Positions 52,439 to 62,359 are shown, numbered from the stretch's first letter. The stretch: 64,000 nt of DNA from a bacterium (GCA_013823945.1 PNMZ01000001.1:124001-188000); one strand, 5' to 3'. Notes: generated by a model not told the origin, from the sequence alone. Program-made: numbers and translations.

Positions 52439-52480
52439 CCCCCTCTCCGTTTCAATGGAGAGGGGGTTAGGGGGTAAGGT
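52439..52480. repeat. Palindromic element (CCCCTCTCC type), downstream of ftsK
   Basis: CCCCCTCTCC, GTTTCAAT, GGAGAGGGGG, then TTAGGGGGTAAGGT. Only the first half of the long element is present. It lies 15 bases after the ftsK stop and could act as a transcription stop. Confidence 0.8.
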
Positions 52481-52603
52481 CACATTTCAACGGGAATCCT
52501 TCAACAAAGTCTTCATGTTGGAACAGAACGCCGCCCGCTCGTATCAGAATCGATCCTATCAATAAGTGCAACGGGCAACGCGGGTGGACCGCAAGGTCTC
52601 TGC

Positions 52604-52632
52604 CGTCATTCCGGGCGTGACCCGGAATCTCA
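52604..52632. repeat. ATTCCGGG inverted repeat
   Basis: GTC-ATTCCGGG-CGTGA-CCCGGAAT-CTCA. The 8-bp arms are perfect. Similar sequences are known as dispersed REP-like elements in many genomes. It is the only copy in the window. Confidence 0.6.
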
Positions 52633-52683
52633 AATGCGGCGGAAGGCCAGCATATTCAATGGAGTCAAGCCTGACAAACTATC

Positions 52684-52716
52684 GTCATCCTCGTGCAAGC
52701 GGGGATCCAGTCCATT
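52684..52716. repeat. Short palindromic dispersed repeat (second copy)
   Basis: GTCATCCTCGTGCAAGCGGG then GATCCAGTCC, closely related to the copy at 30108-30140. The 52424-52772 gap after ftsK holds three repeat types and no gene. Confidence 0.65.
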
Positions 52717-52772
52717 GAAAAACATTGCCCTGCATGATGAAAGAGCATCATGCAGGAACCTCATTCAACAAA

Positions 52773-54311
52773 CTAACGCGCGCTCACATACACCGAGTAC
52801 GTGTACTCAAAAGTCCGCTTCGCGCCCTTTGCGAGCTTCGGCCGCCACTCAATCACGCTCGTCGGATTCACCTGGTTCAACCGCTTCGCCGTCTTGAACG
52901 TCCGCTCCGAACCTTCTGCCGAAAGTACCTCACCCTCAACTTGCTTGGAGATTTTCATCTGAATCTCCAAGCCTTTGTAATTGATCAACTCCATCGTCCC
53001 CTTCACCGTGACCAAATCGTGTGTGGCATTGTTGAACCGATCCTTGATCGCTCCCCGCTCCCGCGAAACCTCCTCTTCCCGGACATCCGCCGCAACGTCG
53101 AGCGCCTTACTGATCTTCAAGTAAGCCTTCGTACCAGGCGTCGTATATTTCAGCTCATCCGTTCCGAGCATCTCGCCGTTTTGCATGACCAAAGCCGACC
53201 CCGTCGTCCAAGGCTGCTTCATCGTATTGTCAAACTCGATCTCATGCCAGACCGGCAACTCATCACTCGAGTAATCCCGGTTTCCTTCCTCTGCACTGCT
53301 CGGAGGCAAACCGAGCGTGTAAAGGTGAGAATAAGGACTCTCTGTTTGGAACAGAACGTAGTAACCCCGCTCTCCTCTTTTCAAAAGTAAATCCTTCAGC
53401 GGCGTGAAGAACAAATCCTCTCCGCTAAATCCCTCACCGACATTAGGTTCAAAGCTCTCAAATGAAGCATCACTTGCTGATTCCCGCCGCATCGGTGCCG
53501 CATTTTGTGTCATTGCCGCTCCCGGGGCCATTCCTCCGCTACCGCCACCACGCATCATCGAGCCGACATATGTCAAAGGATCCCATTGCCCCATCGTCGT
53601 CAAATTCGGAAAACCAGTCACGAGCCGCGCTGTCACCCCATCCAAGTCCCCCAGATCATTCACAACCGTCGCCTTGCTCACCATCTTCAACTTAGTTTTG
53701 TCCGAAATATCAACCTGATACGCCGGCACCCAAGTCATTCCCACTTGCAAACCCATCAGATTCACCTTCGCCCCCGGAGTCGCTTTGATTCGCAACGCTG
53801 GAACCATCGTTGTGTCCTTGACCACTCGCGTATATGTCAATTCCCCATCTCCCCGAAAACTCAAAATCGAACCCAATGCCAAGAAAACGCGTTGCTCTTG
53901 CGCATCCGTGAAAATCGCCAGCGATCCCGACACCTCCAAAAGCGTTCCGGCGAGGGTCTTCACAACCCCACCCTCAGAATAGACAATCTCCATCGCCTTG
54001 CCCGTATTCAAAGCAAGTGCCCCACCAATCGAATCCGGTCGAATCGTTCGCTCTGACTCCCCCTTCACCTGAGTCATGACAACCGAGCTGATCTTCGCAC
54101 CATCTCCCGCATAAACCCAAAGCGTCCCCAAAGCCGCAATCGGTGGCTCTTCAATCAAAACTTCACCCGAACTTGGCACCGTGACCTGGTGGATTGTCAC
54201 TGCCGATCCATTCTTGAAAATCGTTGCGTCCACAATCTTCGTCTTCGTCAGCTCCGGCTCCGCCGTCCAACCCAAAACCGCACTCACTGCCAATGTCGCT
54301 AAAGTCATCAT
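52773..54311 (-). CDS. DUF4139 domain protein
   Basis: A 512 aa exported protein with a short uncharged signal peptide (MMTLATLAVSAVLGWTA). The N-terminal domain (IVDATIFKNGSAVTIHQVTV) and the C-terminal DUF4139-type ending (VIEWRPKLAKGAKRTFEYTY) are recognisable; the middle has a Gly/Met-rich loop (MMRGGGSGGMAPGAAMTQ). DUF4139 proteins are uncharacterised. It is convergent with ftsK across the repeat cluster. Confidence 0.8.
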   Translation of the reverse strand: MMTLATLAVSAVLGWTAEPELTKTKIVDATIFKNGSAVTIHQVTVPSSGEVLIEEPPIAALGTLWVYAGDGAKISSVVMTQVKGESERTIRPDSIGGALALNTGKAMEIVYSEGGVVKTLAGTLLEVSGSLAIFTDAQEQRVFLALGSILSFRGDGELTYTRVVKDTTMVPALRIKATPGAKVNLMGLQVGMTWVPAYQVDISDKTKLKMVSKATVVNDLGDLDGVTARLVTGFPNLTTMGQWDPLTYVGSMMRGGGSGGMAPGAAMTQNAAPMRRESASDASFESFEPNVGEGFSGEDLFFTPLKDLLLKRGERGYYVLFQTESPYSHLYTLGLPPSSAEEGNRDYSSDELPVWHEIEFDNTMKQPWTTGSALVMQNGEMLGTDELKYTTPGTKAYLKISKALDVAADVREEEVSRERGAIKDRFNNATHDLVTVKGTMELINYKGLEIQMKISKQVEGEVLSAEGSERTFKTAKRLNQVNPTSVIEWRPKLAKGAKRTFEYTYSVYVSAR

Positions 54312-54409
54312 GTGTTACCCAGGGGCATTCCGCCCATCCAGAAGTCCAGACGAACGGCTATCCCGGAGATTACACGCACACCGCCCAACTGCCCCATCAA
54401 ACCTGGTAA

Positions 54410-55558
54410 TTAGTTCTTAGCCCGCCGCTCGGCAATCTCTCGGCAAACTCGCCCAACGATCTCCGCCCCTCGCTCTGCTTCTTCCAACGTATTCCCTCGC
54501 CCAAAGGTAAACCGAAGACCTTCCTTGGCTTCCTTTTCGGAGTAGCCACAAGCCGCCAAAACGTGAGACGGTTCCAAACTCCCGCTTGAACACGCCGCCC
54601 CGCTGCTCGCACTCACCCCCTCTCGATCCAACCGGATCAAAGCGTGTTCCGCATCCACCCCAGGAAAACGAACATGGCAATGCCCCGGCAAAACTTCACT
54701 CCCTGGCCCCACCGAGAATACAAACCCTTCCCCCAACCTGTCCGCAAAACAATCTCGCACTTCTTGAATGCAATTCTTCCATCCCAAATCTTCGCCAAGA
54801 ATCCGAGCTGCAACCCCCGCGCCAACAATCCCCGCCGTATTCTCTGTCCCCGCCCTCACCTCGCGCTCCTGGCCACCCCCAACCATCAACGCCATCGGCT
54901 TCACCCCGCTTCGAGCATATAGAACCCCAACACCTTTCGGCCCATAAAATTTGTGCGGAGCCAAAGTCAGCAAATCCGCCTCAAAATCATCTACTCTCCA
55001 ATCACCCGGAAAGGTTTGCACCGCATCCACATGGAAGAAAGCCGCATGCTCCCGACAATGACGACCAATCTCCACAACATCGTTAAATGTCCCCAACTCG
55101 TTATTGGCATGCATCACGCTGACCAAAGCCGTCCTTCCCCGAACCTGCTCTTTGATCCAATCCGCATCCACCCGTGCCTCCCGGTCTACCGGCGCAATCA
55201 AAACCGTAAATCCCAATAATTCCAATAATTTCTGGGTGTGCAAAACGCAATGGTGTTCCGCCGCCCCCAGAATCACCTCCCAACTCCCGGTCTGATCTCG
55301 CGCACTTAGAGCCCCGCCAATCACACCCAGATTCGCCGCTTCCGTTCCGCTACTTGTAAACACAATCTCCCCAAACAAGCATCCAAGAAGATCCGCAAAT
55401 ATCTCCCTCGACTGATCAATCGCCGCTTTCGCCGCCCTCCCTTCTGCATGCAATGAACTCGGATTTCCAAATCCCCCTGAGAGCCAAGGCTCCATTGCCG
55501 CCACAACTTCGGGAAGCATCGGAGTCGTCGCCGCATGGTCAAGATAAATCCGTCTCAT
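54410..55558 (-). CDS. Cysteine desulfurase (NifS/IscS family)
   Basis: A 382 aa PLP enzyme that takes sulfur from cysteine for Fe-S clusters or thiolation. Seen are YLDHAATTPMLPEV, the HxxxxHCVL pair, the PLP lysine in LAPHKFYGPKG and the catalytic loop Cys in ASSGAACSSGSLEPSHVL. The C-terminal helix is typical. ATG at 55558 overlaps the stop of the upstream CPBP gene (TGATG), so the two are translationally coupled. No iscU or mnmA is nearby, so the acceptor cannot be told. Confidence 0.92.
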   Translation of the reverse strand: MRRIYLDHAATTPMLPEVVAAMEPWLSGGFGNPSSLHAEGRAAKAAIDQSREIFADLLGCLFGEIVFTSSGTEAANLGVIGGALSARDQTGSWEVILGAAEHHCVLHTQKLLELLGFTVLIAPVDREARVDADWIKEQVRGRTALVSVMHANNELGTFNDVVEIGRHCREHAAFFHVDAVQTFPGDWRVDDFEADLLTLAPHKFYGPKGVGVLYARSGVKPMALMVGGGQEREVRAGTENTAGIVGAGVAARILGEDLGWKNCIQEVRDCFADRLGEGFVFSVGPGSEVLPGHCHVRFPGVDAEHALIRLDREGVSASSGAACSSGSLEPSHVLAACGYSEKEAKEGLRFTFGRGNTLEEAERGAEIVGRVCREIAERRAKN

Positions 55559-56928
55559 CACCGAATCACAACGTTCAATCCAAAAATCGTCGCATTATGC
55601 AAAAAGTGCATCAAGATGGCCGGAATCAATGAACCTGTTTGGCGAGTCAAGACCGCTGCCGTCATCCCAATACAAGCCAACGCTGGCCACAGTAACGGCC
55701 CTTGAGGATGAATCACGGCGAAGATCACTCCCTGCAAAACAATCGCCGTTGTCGGACTTCGAAAAATCTTCTGGAAAGCCGGGAAAAGCACCCCCCGAAA
55801 CATCGGCTCTTCAACCAGCGGTGCGCCCACCGCCGCAATAAAGAACAGCAAAGCCATCGATGTCGGCCCGCTCCCCAACAATTGTTCAATCAACTCATGA
55901 CTAGGTGTCGGCAGGAACTGAGCAATCGGTGAAACCAACACCGTAACTCCAATTGCCAAAGGGAAATTCGCCATGTATCCCGCAAAACCCCATCCCAGCT
56001 TGCCAAAAATCCCCTTTGTATCGCCCAAAATCTCGCCAAATTTTTTCTTAAATCCAAAAAGCGGAATCGTCGAAAAAACCGGAATCAAACCGATCAGTAC
56101 CACGAATAGAACCGCCTGCATGACCGCCATATCCAGATTCAAATCCGGAAAAGCGAAGACTGGAATTGCAATCAGAGTAGACAGAAGAAGAAATGTCGCA
56201 AAGTAAATCGCCATACGACCGCCATAAGCATCCGACTCTGGCACAGTTAACCCCGTCTGATACCCTTTCGCGACGAGACCTCCCGAAAATTTCAAACCTG
56301 CATAAAGCGCCAAAGCGACAACTCCCCCCACCGCAACAAATCCCATCCAACCCAAAAATCCGAAGAACAGCACCGGATTCGCGGATATTCCCAATGCCGA
56401 AACGGGAAACTCTTCCACTCCTGGATTCGCAACTTTCCAAGTCGCCACCTTCGCCGGAACATCGTCGCCTTCGATCACAAGCGGACGGCTAATCTCCCCT
56501 GCAAAAGCATCCCCCATGTCCACCGATTCTTCCTGATCGCTCAATTGCAACCGATCAAGCGCATCCTGGTTGAGTTCATTTCCCAAAATCGTATCAATCG
56601 CCAAAATCCATTCCGCGGCCTCATCGCTCTCCCCCACCTTCTCCTCAAATTGATCCCTCGTCTGAACCAATGTCGTCGAAGCCGCCGAATCCAGCTGATC
56701 CGTCCCGAGCATTTCCCCAAGCTCCAAAAAAGTCGCATACTGTTTCAAGGCGACCGGAGCCGTGGTCTTCAGCTCACCGAGCGGATCTTTCTCCTCCGAT
56801 CCCATGGCGAACATCCCCACCATGTTTGTCGCAATAAAGAACCCCGCCAGCCCCGCAAACACCAACCACGTCCACCATTGACGGGCCGGCCCAGACTGAA
56901 TTTGAACTGGCGGAGGAGTAATTTCCAT
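55558..56928 (-). CDS. CPBP-family intramembrane protease
   Basis: A 456 aa polytopic protein. The abortive-infection/CAAX-protease motif is at the C-terminus: VEEPMFRGVLFPAF (the Glu pair and Arg), then FAVIHPQGP and LMHFLHNATIF with the His residues. The first 190 residues are an extra domain with one N-terminal anchor and a long charged helical region, longer than in usual CPBP members. It ends in TGATG, coupled to the cysteine desulfurase. Such proteins may process prenylated or signalling peptides. Confidence 0.88.
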   Translation of the reverse strand: MEITPPPVQIQSGPARQWWTWLVFAGLAGFFIATNMVGMFAMGSEEKDPLGELKTTAPVALKQYATFLELGEMLGTDQLDSAASTTLVQTRDQFEEKVGESDEAAEWILAIDTILGNELNQDALDRLQLSDQEESVDMGDAFAGEISRPLVIEGDDVPAKVATWKVANPGVEEFPVSALGISANPVLFFGFLGWMGFVAVGGVVALALYAGLKFSGGLVAKGYQTGLTVPESDAYGGRMAIYFATFLLLSTLIAIPVFAFPDLNLDMAVMQAVLFVVLIGLIPVFSTIPLFGFKKKFGEILGDTKGIFGKLGWGFAGYMANFPLAIGVTVLVSPIAQFLPTPSHELIEQLLGSGPTSMALLFFIAAVGAPLVEEPMFRGVLFPAFQKIFRSPTTAIVLQGVIFAVIHPQGPLLWPALACIGMTAAVLTRQTGSLIPAILMHFLHNATIFGLNVVIR

Positions 56929-57000
56929 AATCTCTGCCTCACTTTACGCCTTCTCATCCTGCAAAGGATTCCCGGACCCACCAATTTCACCAAAACCAGT

Positions 57001-57006
57001 TACAAT
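57001..57006 (+). promoter_or_regulatory. Putative -10 element of the DNA polymerase IV gene
   Basis: TACAAT lies 7 bases before the ATG at 57014. No LexA-type box is seen in front of it. Confidence 0.45.
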
Positions 57007-57013
57007 AGTAGAC

Positions 57014-58303
57014 ATGGAACTACCATTGAAATACGATGGCTCACTTCGTTGGTTGTTCCTTGACCTCAACGCGTACTTCGCAAGTGTCGAACAAGCTGAA
57101 AACCCCGAACTCCTCGGCAAACCCGTTGCCGTATGCCCCACCCACGGCGACAGCGCAACCATCATTGCCGCAAGTTACGAAGCCAAACCGTTCGGCATCA
57201 GAACCGGTACTCGTGTTGGCGAGGCCAAACAGTTGTGCCCCGACATCATCCTTGTCCCCGCCACTCCCGCCCTCTATGTCGCATACCACCGCGCTGTTCT
57301 CGCCGCCGTCGAATCAGTCCTTCCCATAGATAAAGTCTGCAGCATCGACGAACTCCGAATCCGCCTCCTCGGCGAAGAGCGAACCCCTAAAAACGCCACA
57401 CGACTTGCGCACCAGCTCAAACAAGCCATCCGCGATCATGTCGCCCCCAGCCTTCAATGCAGCATTGGAATCGCCCCCAACGCCTGGCTCGCCAAACTCG
57501 CCACCGAATTCCAAAAGCCGGATGGCCTCGTTTTCATCCATCCTCAAGAATTGCCAGACCGACTCCAGGGTCTCAAGCTAACAGAATTCCCCGGAATCAA
57601 CAAACGCATGCAAGCACGGCTCAATGCCTCCGGAGTCTTCACCAGCGACGATCTTATCCGCCAAAACCCTAAGCAACTGTCCAATGCCTTCGGCAGTGTC
57701 ATTGGCGAACGGTGGTACTACCTTCTCCGCGGATACGACGTTCAATTCGAGAATGAAACCGGCAAGACTCTGGGTCACTCCCACGTCTTGCCCCCCGACA
57801 TGCGCACCGACCAAGACTCCCGCGCCGTTCTCCTCCGCCTCACTCACAAAGCCTGCTCCCGACTCCGCGCCACGGGAGTTTGGGCCACTCACGTCTCAGT
57901 TTCCGTAACCGGAAGAATACGATCCTGGCATGCGGAATCCCGAATCCCTCCCACTCAAGATGCCATCTCCCTCGCTCCTACTATCGAACGCCTCTGGCGC
58001 GACCGTGACTTCTCTCAACCAACAAAAGTCAGCATTACTTTCCACAATCTCAAAAAGGGACCTGAAACAACCCCTTCTCTCTTCGAACCAACCAAAGACT
58101 ATGCCGAGCTCGGTCATGCCGTAGACACCGTTAACAATAAATTTGGCAAGAATTCTGTCTTCCTCGCCAGTCTCGATAAAGCCAAAAACTCCGCCACCGA
58201 AAAAATCGCTTTTAATAAAACGTGGCTGTTTAGCGAAGGCAAAGACGATCACGTCTGGCCAGACACCTTTCGAGGATTACAGCCAGAAAGAGACGAAAAT
58301 TAA
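57014..58303 (+). CDS. dinB: Y-family DNA polymerase (Pol IV type)
   Basis: A 429 aa translesion polymerase. The palm motif is DLNAYFASVEQ (metal Asp17, steric-gate Phe22); the finger has ASYEAKPFGIRTG; the catalytic acidic pair is in SIDEL (Asp112-Glu113). The thumb has FPGINKRMQARLNASG and the little finger the family residues around HSHVLPPDMRTD. There is no beta-clamp motif that I can point to at the C-terminus. It is divergent from the CPBP gene and ends 1 base before the convergent ABC permease gene. Confidence 0.9.
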   Translation: MELPLKYDGSLRWLFLDLNAYFASVEQAENPELLGKPVAVCPTHGDSATIIAASYEAKPFGIRTGTRVGEAKQLCPDIILVPATPALYVAYHRAVLAAVESVLPIDKVCSIDELRIRLLGEERTPKNATRLAHQLKQAIRDHVAPSLQCSIGIAPNAWLAKLATEFQKPDGLVFIHPQELPDRLQGLKLTEFPGINKRMQARLNASGVFTSDDLIRQNPKQLSNAFGSVIGERWYYLLRGYDVQFENETGKTLGHSHVLPPDMRTDQDSRAVLLRLTHKACSRLRATGVWATHVSVSVTGRIRSWHAESRIPPTQDAISLAPTIERLWRDRDFSQPTKVSITFHNLKKGPETTPSLFEPTKDYAELGHAVDTVNNKFGKNSVFLASLDKAKNSATEKIAFNKTWLFSEGKDDHVWPDTFRGLQPERDEN

Positions 58304-59074
58304 TTACTCCACGTCTTCGCGCGGAACGTACTCCCGCTGACCAAACCACCACACGCCGAGCCCACCCAAAACCGCTACCAACCCCAACAAAACCGCCCAA
58401 CTCGCCGCCACCGGAACCCCCATCCCCGTCACCTGACCCGCCAAAACATCCATCATCCCTTTTGCCTCGCGCTCAATTTCTGTGTGACCCGCAATAGACT
58501 TCAAATAGGGATAAATCGACAAGTAGTACAAATCCCCTGGCATATTCGGTACGAACGTTTCCCACCCAAATGCAAACAACAGGCAGTAAATCATCGCCTT
58601 ATTCAGCACCAAACTCACGAAAATAAACAGCGTTCCATAAGCCAAAACGCCAAGCAAAATCACGACCGCGTCCCACCAAAATCCTGGAGTCTGGAACGCC
58701 CTTGGGCCGAGAACTCCCAGCCCAGCCGCCAACCAAGCCGCCCAACTTGCCCCCAAAACCGCCGCAAAGCTCGCTAAACTGCGCCCAATCAAAAGTGAAG
58801 GTCTAGGAATGGAGCGCGTCAACAAATACACAATCGTCTTCTGCTCGACTTCCGCCGCCAAAACTTGCATTCCAAAAATGGCCGCTGCTAATGCCAAAAC
58901 CCGGAAAACCAAAACTTCAACGACTTGTCCGTAAGTCGCCAATTCTTGGCCCGGTTGAAAGCCAACCCAAATCCGTCCCACAATCCCGACAACCACCGCG
59001 ATCAAAAGCCAAGTTACAATCCGACCTGGTCGGACAAAATCTCTCAGCGCTCCCGTAAATGCGACACCGATCAT
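58304..59074 (-). CDS. ABC-2 type permease (second pair)
   Basis: A 256 aa membrane protein with six predicted helices (VTWLLIAVVVGIVGRIWVG, LAAAIFGMQVLAAEVEQKTI and others). The EVEQKT(I)-type segment is characteristic of ABC-2 export permeases. It is the last gene of the four-gene operon and overlaps the ATPase by 4 bases. Confidence 0.85.
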   Translation of the reverse strand: MIGVAFTGALRDFVRPGRIVTWLLIAVVVGIVGRIWVGFQPGQELATYGQVVEVLVFRVLALAAAIFGMQVLAAEVEQKTIVYLLTRSIPRPSLLIGRSLASFAAVLGASWAAWLAAGLGVLGPRAFQTPGFWWDAVVILLGVLAYGTLFIFVSLVLNKAMIYCLLFAFGWETFVPNMPGDLYYLSIYPYLKSIAGHTEIEREAKGMMDVLAGQVTGMGVPVAASWAVLLGLVAVLGGLGVWWFGQREYVPREDVE

Positions 59075-59988
59075 TGCGCACCTACCAAGTATTCATAAAC
59101 CGATTCCAAGTTATTATCTGGACTCTCAATCTCCCAAATCCCAAATCCTTCTGCCGCCAAATCACCAACCACCGCATAAAAGTCCCCCGCTTGCCGAGTC
59201 TGAACTTCCACTTCGTCCAATGCCTCGTTCACCGACAAACTCACTACAAACGGTAAACCTGCAAATCGCCCCGCCATCTCCCGAACCCGGTCTCCGCGAA
59301 TCTTAATCCGGTGCGGATACCGGTCAATCAAATCCCGAATCTCACTCACGTCCCCACTCGCCAGCAATCGCCCCCGATGTAAAAGCAAAATCGAGCGAGT
59401 CATTTGCTCCACTTCAAACAGAATATGGCTACTCACAACAATCGCTTTGCCGCGCATCGCCAGCCCCTGCAAAACATCCATAAACTCTCTCCGCCCGACC
59501 GGGTCGAGTCCGTTCAGCGGTTCATCCAAAAGCAACAGATCCGGATCATGGAAAATCGCTTGCGCAAGTTTTATCCGTTGGCGCATCCCTTTGGAATAAC
59601 CCTTTACCGAGCGGTCAGCCCGGTCGGACATCCCCACCTGCTGCAAAACGTCCTCCGTCCGTCGAACCCCCGTTTCGTGGTCGTATCCCATCATCCGACC
59701 CATCCTGTAAACGAACTCACGCCCGCTCAGATGCTCCGGAAAACTATCAATGTCCGGACAGTAGCCGAGCTTTTCAAAAACTTGCGTATTCGAAAACGGA
59801 TCATTTCCAAAAACCCGAACCTCACCCGTCGTGGGACGAATCTGTCCCGTAATCAACTTCATTAAAGTGGACTTACCTGCCCCGTTCTGACCAAGCAAGG
59901 CAGTCACCCCTGAACCGATCCGGCAGTTCACATCATTCAGTCCAATCACATCGCCGTACCATCGGCTCACTCCGGTCAGCTCAATCAC
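59071..59988 (-). CDS. ABC exporter ATP-binding protein (second pair)
   Basis: A 305 aa ABC ATPase of the CcmA/NatA type. Walker A is GQNGAGKST, the signature is YSKGMRQRI, Walker B is LLLLDEPLNGLD, and the switch His is in VVSSHILFEVEQ. A 70-residue C-terminal extension is usual. The start overlaps the preceding permease stop by 4 bases. Confidence 0.92.
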   Translation of the reverse strand: MIELTGVSRWYGDVIGLNDVNCRIGSGVTALLGQNGAGKSTLMKLITGQIRPTTGEVRVFGNDPFSNTQVFEKLGYCPDIDSFPEHLSGREFVYRMGRMMGYDHETGVRRTEDVLQQVGMSDRADRSVKGYSKGMRQRIKLAQAIFHDPDLLLLDEPLNGLDPVGRREFMDVLQGLAMRGKAIVVSSHILFEVEQMTRSILLLHRGRLLASGDVSEIRDLIDRYPHRIKIRGDRVREMAGRFAGLPFVVSLSVNEALDEVEVQTRQAGDFYAVVGDLAAEGFGIWEIESPDNNLESVYEYLVGAQ

Positions 59989-60938
59989 GAAACCACCTCA
60001 ACCGCTCGGACTTTCCGTAGTGCTAATCCCCAGCACGCAATCACCGGCAAGATCACCATCACCAATAACAACCAGAGATCAGGCCTCGGAACAATAGCTT
60101 CCGCCGCTCCCTGATTGTCCCGCACAAAGAAACTCCCATCTGTACCAAGAACCGTTTTCAATACTCCTTCACTCGCACCATAAAGCGAAAGGTAATGTAT
60201 CGTATCCAAAACCCCTTGAATGCCGGCGACGTCTCGGGTTTCTGCCACGAGCCTCGCGAGCTGAGCAAAAACTCCGCTCAGAACATAAATCCCTGCGTAA
60301 GTCGCTCCCGCAAGCCGCCCCTGATTAAACAAAGAACTCACTCCCAAAATCACACTCGCCTGAAATGCACAGACGGCAACAATCCCCGCCAAAGCCCGTG
60401 GAATCATCATCGGATCATCCGTCAAGAATCCATGCTCACGGAAGTTCATCGCCCCGTAAAACATAAAGAACACCGCCGGAATCAGCATCGCAATCGCCAG
60501 CATCAAGAAGATACCAACGAACTTCCCAACCAAATAATCCAACTTCGAGCAAGGCTTACTGAAATATACCAATAGCGCGTTTGACCGGTTGTCGTTGGCG
60601 ATCGCCCCCGCCCCAACCATCAGCAAAATCGCCATCAAAAGGAAGTGACCAAACTGGAATCCATTCAGAAATTGATCCTTCCAAACAATCTGCTCAAAGA
60701 ATTGCCCGGCAAAATCTGCGCCGCCCATATTCGCCGCAAAACTATCAATAAAATAAGTCACCGCCGCAAGAATCAAATAGTGTCCCCCACTCAAAACTGT
60801 CAAAACCCAAAACGACCGGAGTTTCACAACCCGTTGCATCAACTGCCGCGCAATCACCCACCAATTCCCCCCTCTTCGCAACGGAGAATCCGTCACATTG
60901 CGATAGCTCAGGTCAGCAATTGGGCCACTAGTTGACAT
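59985..60938 (-). CDS. ABC-2 type permease (first pair)
   Basis: A 317 aa membrane protein. About six helices; NDNRSNALLVYFSKPCSKLDYL resembles the cytoplasmic coupling segment of ABC-2 permeases. It has a large extracytoplasmic loop after helix 1 (SFAANMGGADFAGQFFEQIV). The start overlaps the first ATPase gene by 11 bases. Confidence 0.85.
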   Translation of the reverse strand: MSTSGPIADLSYRNVTDSPLRRGGNWWVIARQLMQRVVKLRSFWVLTVLSGGHYLILAAVTYFIDSFAANMGGADFAGQFFEQIVWKDQFLNGFQFGHFLLMAILLMVGAGAIANDNRSNALLVYFSKPCSKLDYLVGKFVGIFLMLAIAMLIPAVFFMFYGAMNFREHGFLTDDPMMIPRALAGIVAVCAFQASVILGVSSLFNQGRLAGATYAGIYVLSGVFAQLARLVAETRDVAGIQGVLDTIHYLSLYGASEGVLKTVLGTDGSFFVRDNQGAAEAIVPRPDLWLLLVMVILPVIACWGLALRKVRAVEVVS

Positions 60939-61848
60939 CGATCGCCTCCATAAACGCCTCTTCCAAACTCCTTGCCCCTGGCTTCAACCCACGAATCTGA
61001 GCCCCCGCTTCCCGAGAAGCTAAGAAAACCTTCTGGCTCAACTCCTGGTGCCCCCCAACCGCCGCCAACCGGTACCACGTCCCCTTCGCACTCACCAACT
61101 CAAACCCGTGCCGTGCCGCCGCTTGCAAAAACTCTCCACTCTTCTCCCGAAGCTCAACATCCACCGCATTGGAGTTCAATCCGCGCAAATCGCTCACGCT
61201 CCCCTGCAATTTCATTTGCCCCCCCGCAATTACCACCACCGAATCACAAGTCCGCTCAATGTCGGGAAGCAAGTGAGAGCAAACCAAGACGTTCACCCCC
61301 TTGTTCTGAGAAATATCCCGAACCAAATCAAGCATTTCGTGACGCCCTTTCGGGTCAAGTCCATTCGTCGGTTCATCGAGCAGAAGCAATTTAGGTCCAT
61401 GTACCAAAGCCTGAGCAAACTTAATCCGCTGCTTCATCCCCGTTGAATAGCTCTCAATTGCCCGATACCGAGCTTCCCCCAGCCCCGCATATTCCAAAAC
61501 CTCATGCGCTCTTCTCACCGCGTGGTTGCGCGGCATGCCCGCCAGCTCCCCGGCATAAGCCACAAACTGAACCGCATTCATCCCCGGAATGTGACAATCC
61601 TGCTCCGGCATATACCCGACTGCCTGTCGAATCGCCATCCCGTCGCGCCCGACTTCTAGCCCCAAAACGTCGCCCCTTCCTCCCGCTGGTTTGATAAAGC
61701 CCAGCATTGTTTTGAGCATCGTCGTTTTTCCTGCCCCGTTCGGCCCCAAAAGTCCAACGCACCCCTCTGGAACTGCCACCGAAAAATCCCGCAAAGCCGT
61801 GAACCGACCGTACTGGACTGTTAAGTTTTCGAGTGTGACGACCGCCAA
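60928..61848 (-). CDS. ABC exporter ATP-binding protein (first pair)
   Basis: A 306 aa ABC ATPase. Walker A GPNGAGKTT, signature YSTGMKQRI, Walker B LLLLDEPTNGLD, and switch His in VCSHLLPDIER. It starts with TTG. It is the first gene of the operon, 97 bases from the divergent ndk. Similar ATPases export lipids, peptides or antibiotics, but the two pairs give no substrate clue. Confidence 0.92.
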   Translation of the reverse strand: MAVVTLENLTVQYGRFTALRDFSVAVPEGCVGLLGPNGAGKTTMLKTMLGFIKPAGGRGDVLGLEVGRDGMAIRQAVGYMPEQDCHIPGMNAVQFVAYAGELAGMPRNHAVRRAHEVLEYAGLGEARYRAIESYSTGMKQRIKFAQALVHGPKLLLLDEPTNGLDPKGRHEMLDLVRDISQNKGVNVLVCSHLLPDIERTCDSVVVIAGGQMKLQGSVSDLRGLNSNAVDVELREKSGEFLQAAARHGFELVSAKGTWYRLAAVGGHQELSQKVFLASREAGAQIRGLKPGARSLEEAFMEAIDVN

Positions 61849-61945
61849 AGTAGAGATACTTTACTCAGGCCGCATGGTGAGGTTGCACCCGCCCGGTATT
61901 AAGGCCCCGAACCCGCCCCCATCGCCCGGTAACCTCCCATCAATC

Positions 61946-62359
61946 ATGGAAACAACTCTGGTTCTCATCAAGCCCGGCGGAGTCGCTCGCAACCTCAATG
62001 GTGAAATCATTCGCCGCATCGAACTCCGGGGCCTCAAAATCACCGGTCTCAAGCTCATGAACGCCCCCCGTGAAACCGTCGAAGCTCACTATGCCGAGCA
62101 CCGCGAGCGGCCTTTCTTCAACGACGTTGTCAACTACCTCGTCAGCGGCCCGGTCGTCGCCCTCGCTGTCACCGGCCCCAACGCCACCAAGGCCATCCGC
62201 ATGATGATGGGCGCAACCAACCCCGTCGAAGCCGAACCCGGCACCGTCCGTGGCGATATGGCCCTCACCATCGACGACAACCTCGTCCACAGCAGCTCCG
62301 ACCCCGAAGCCGCCGCCAACGAACTCAACCTCTGGTTCCCCGAAGGCACCGTCAACTAA
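61946..62359 (+). CDS. ndk: Nucleoside diphosphate kinase
   Basis: A 137 aa enzyme that balances nucleoside triphosphates. The start METTLVLIKPGGVAR, the loop HRERPFFNDVVNYL, MMGATNPVEAEPGTVRGDMAL and the phospho-His in NLVHSSSDPEAA (His115) are seen. A Lys, Tyr, Arg set of the active site is kept. An in-frame upstream extension is not used because it would run into the ABC gene. Confidence 0.95.
   Translation: METTLVLIKPGGVARNLNGEIIRRIELRGLKITGLKLMNAPRETVEAHYAEHRERPFFNDVVNYLVSGPVVALAVTGPNATKAIRMMMGATNPVEAEPGTVRGDMALTIDDNLVHSSSDPEAAANELNLWFPEGTVN

Noticed and set aside
56940-57013. LexA (SOS) box in front of the DNA polymerase IV gene
   Set aside because: No CTGT-type or other known LexA palindrome is visible.
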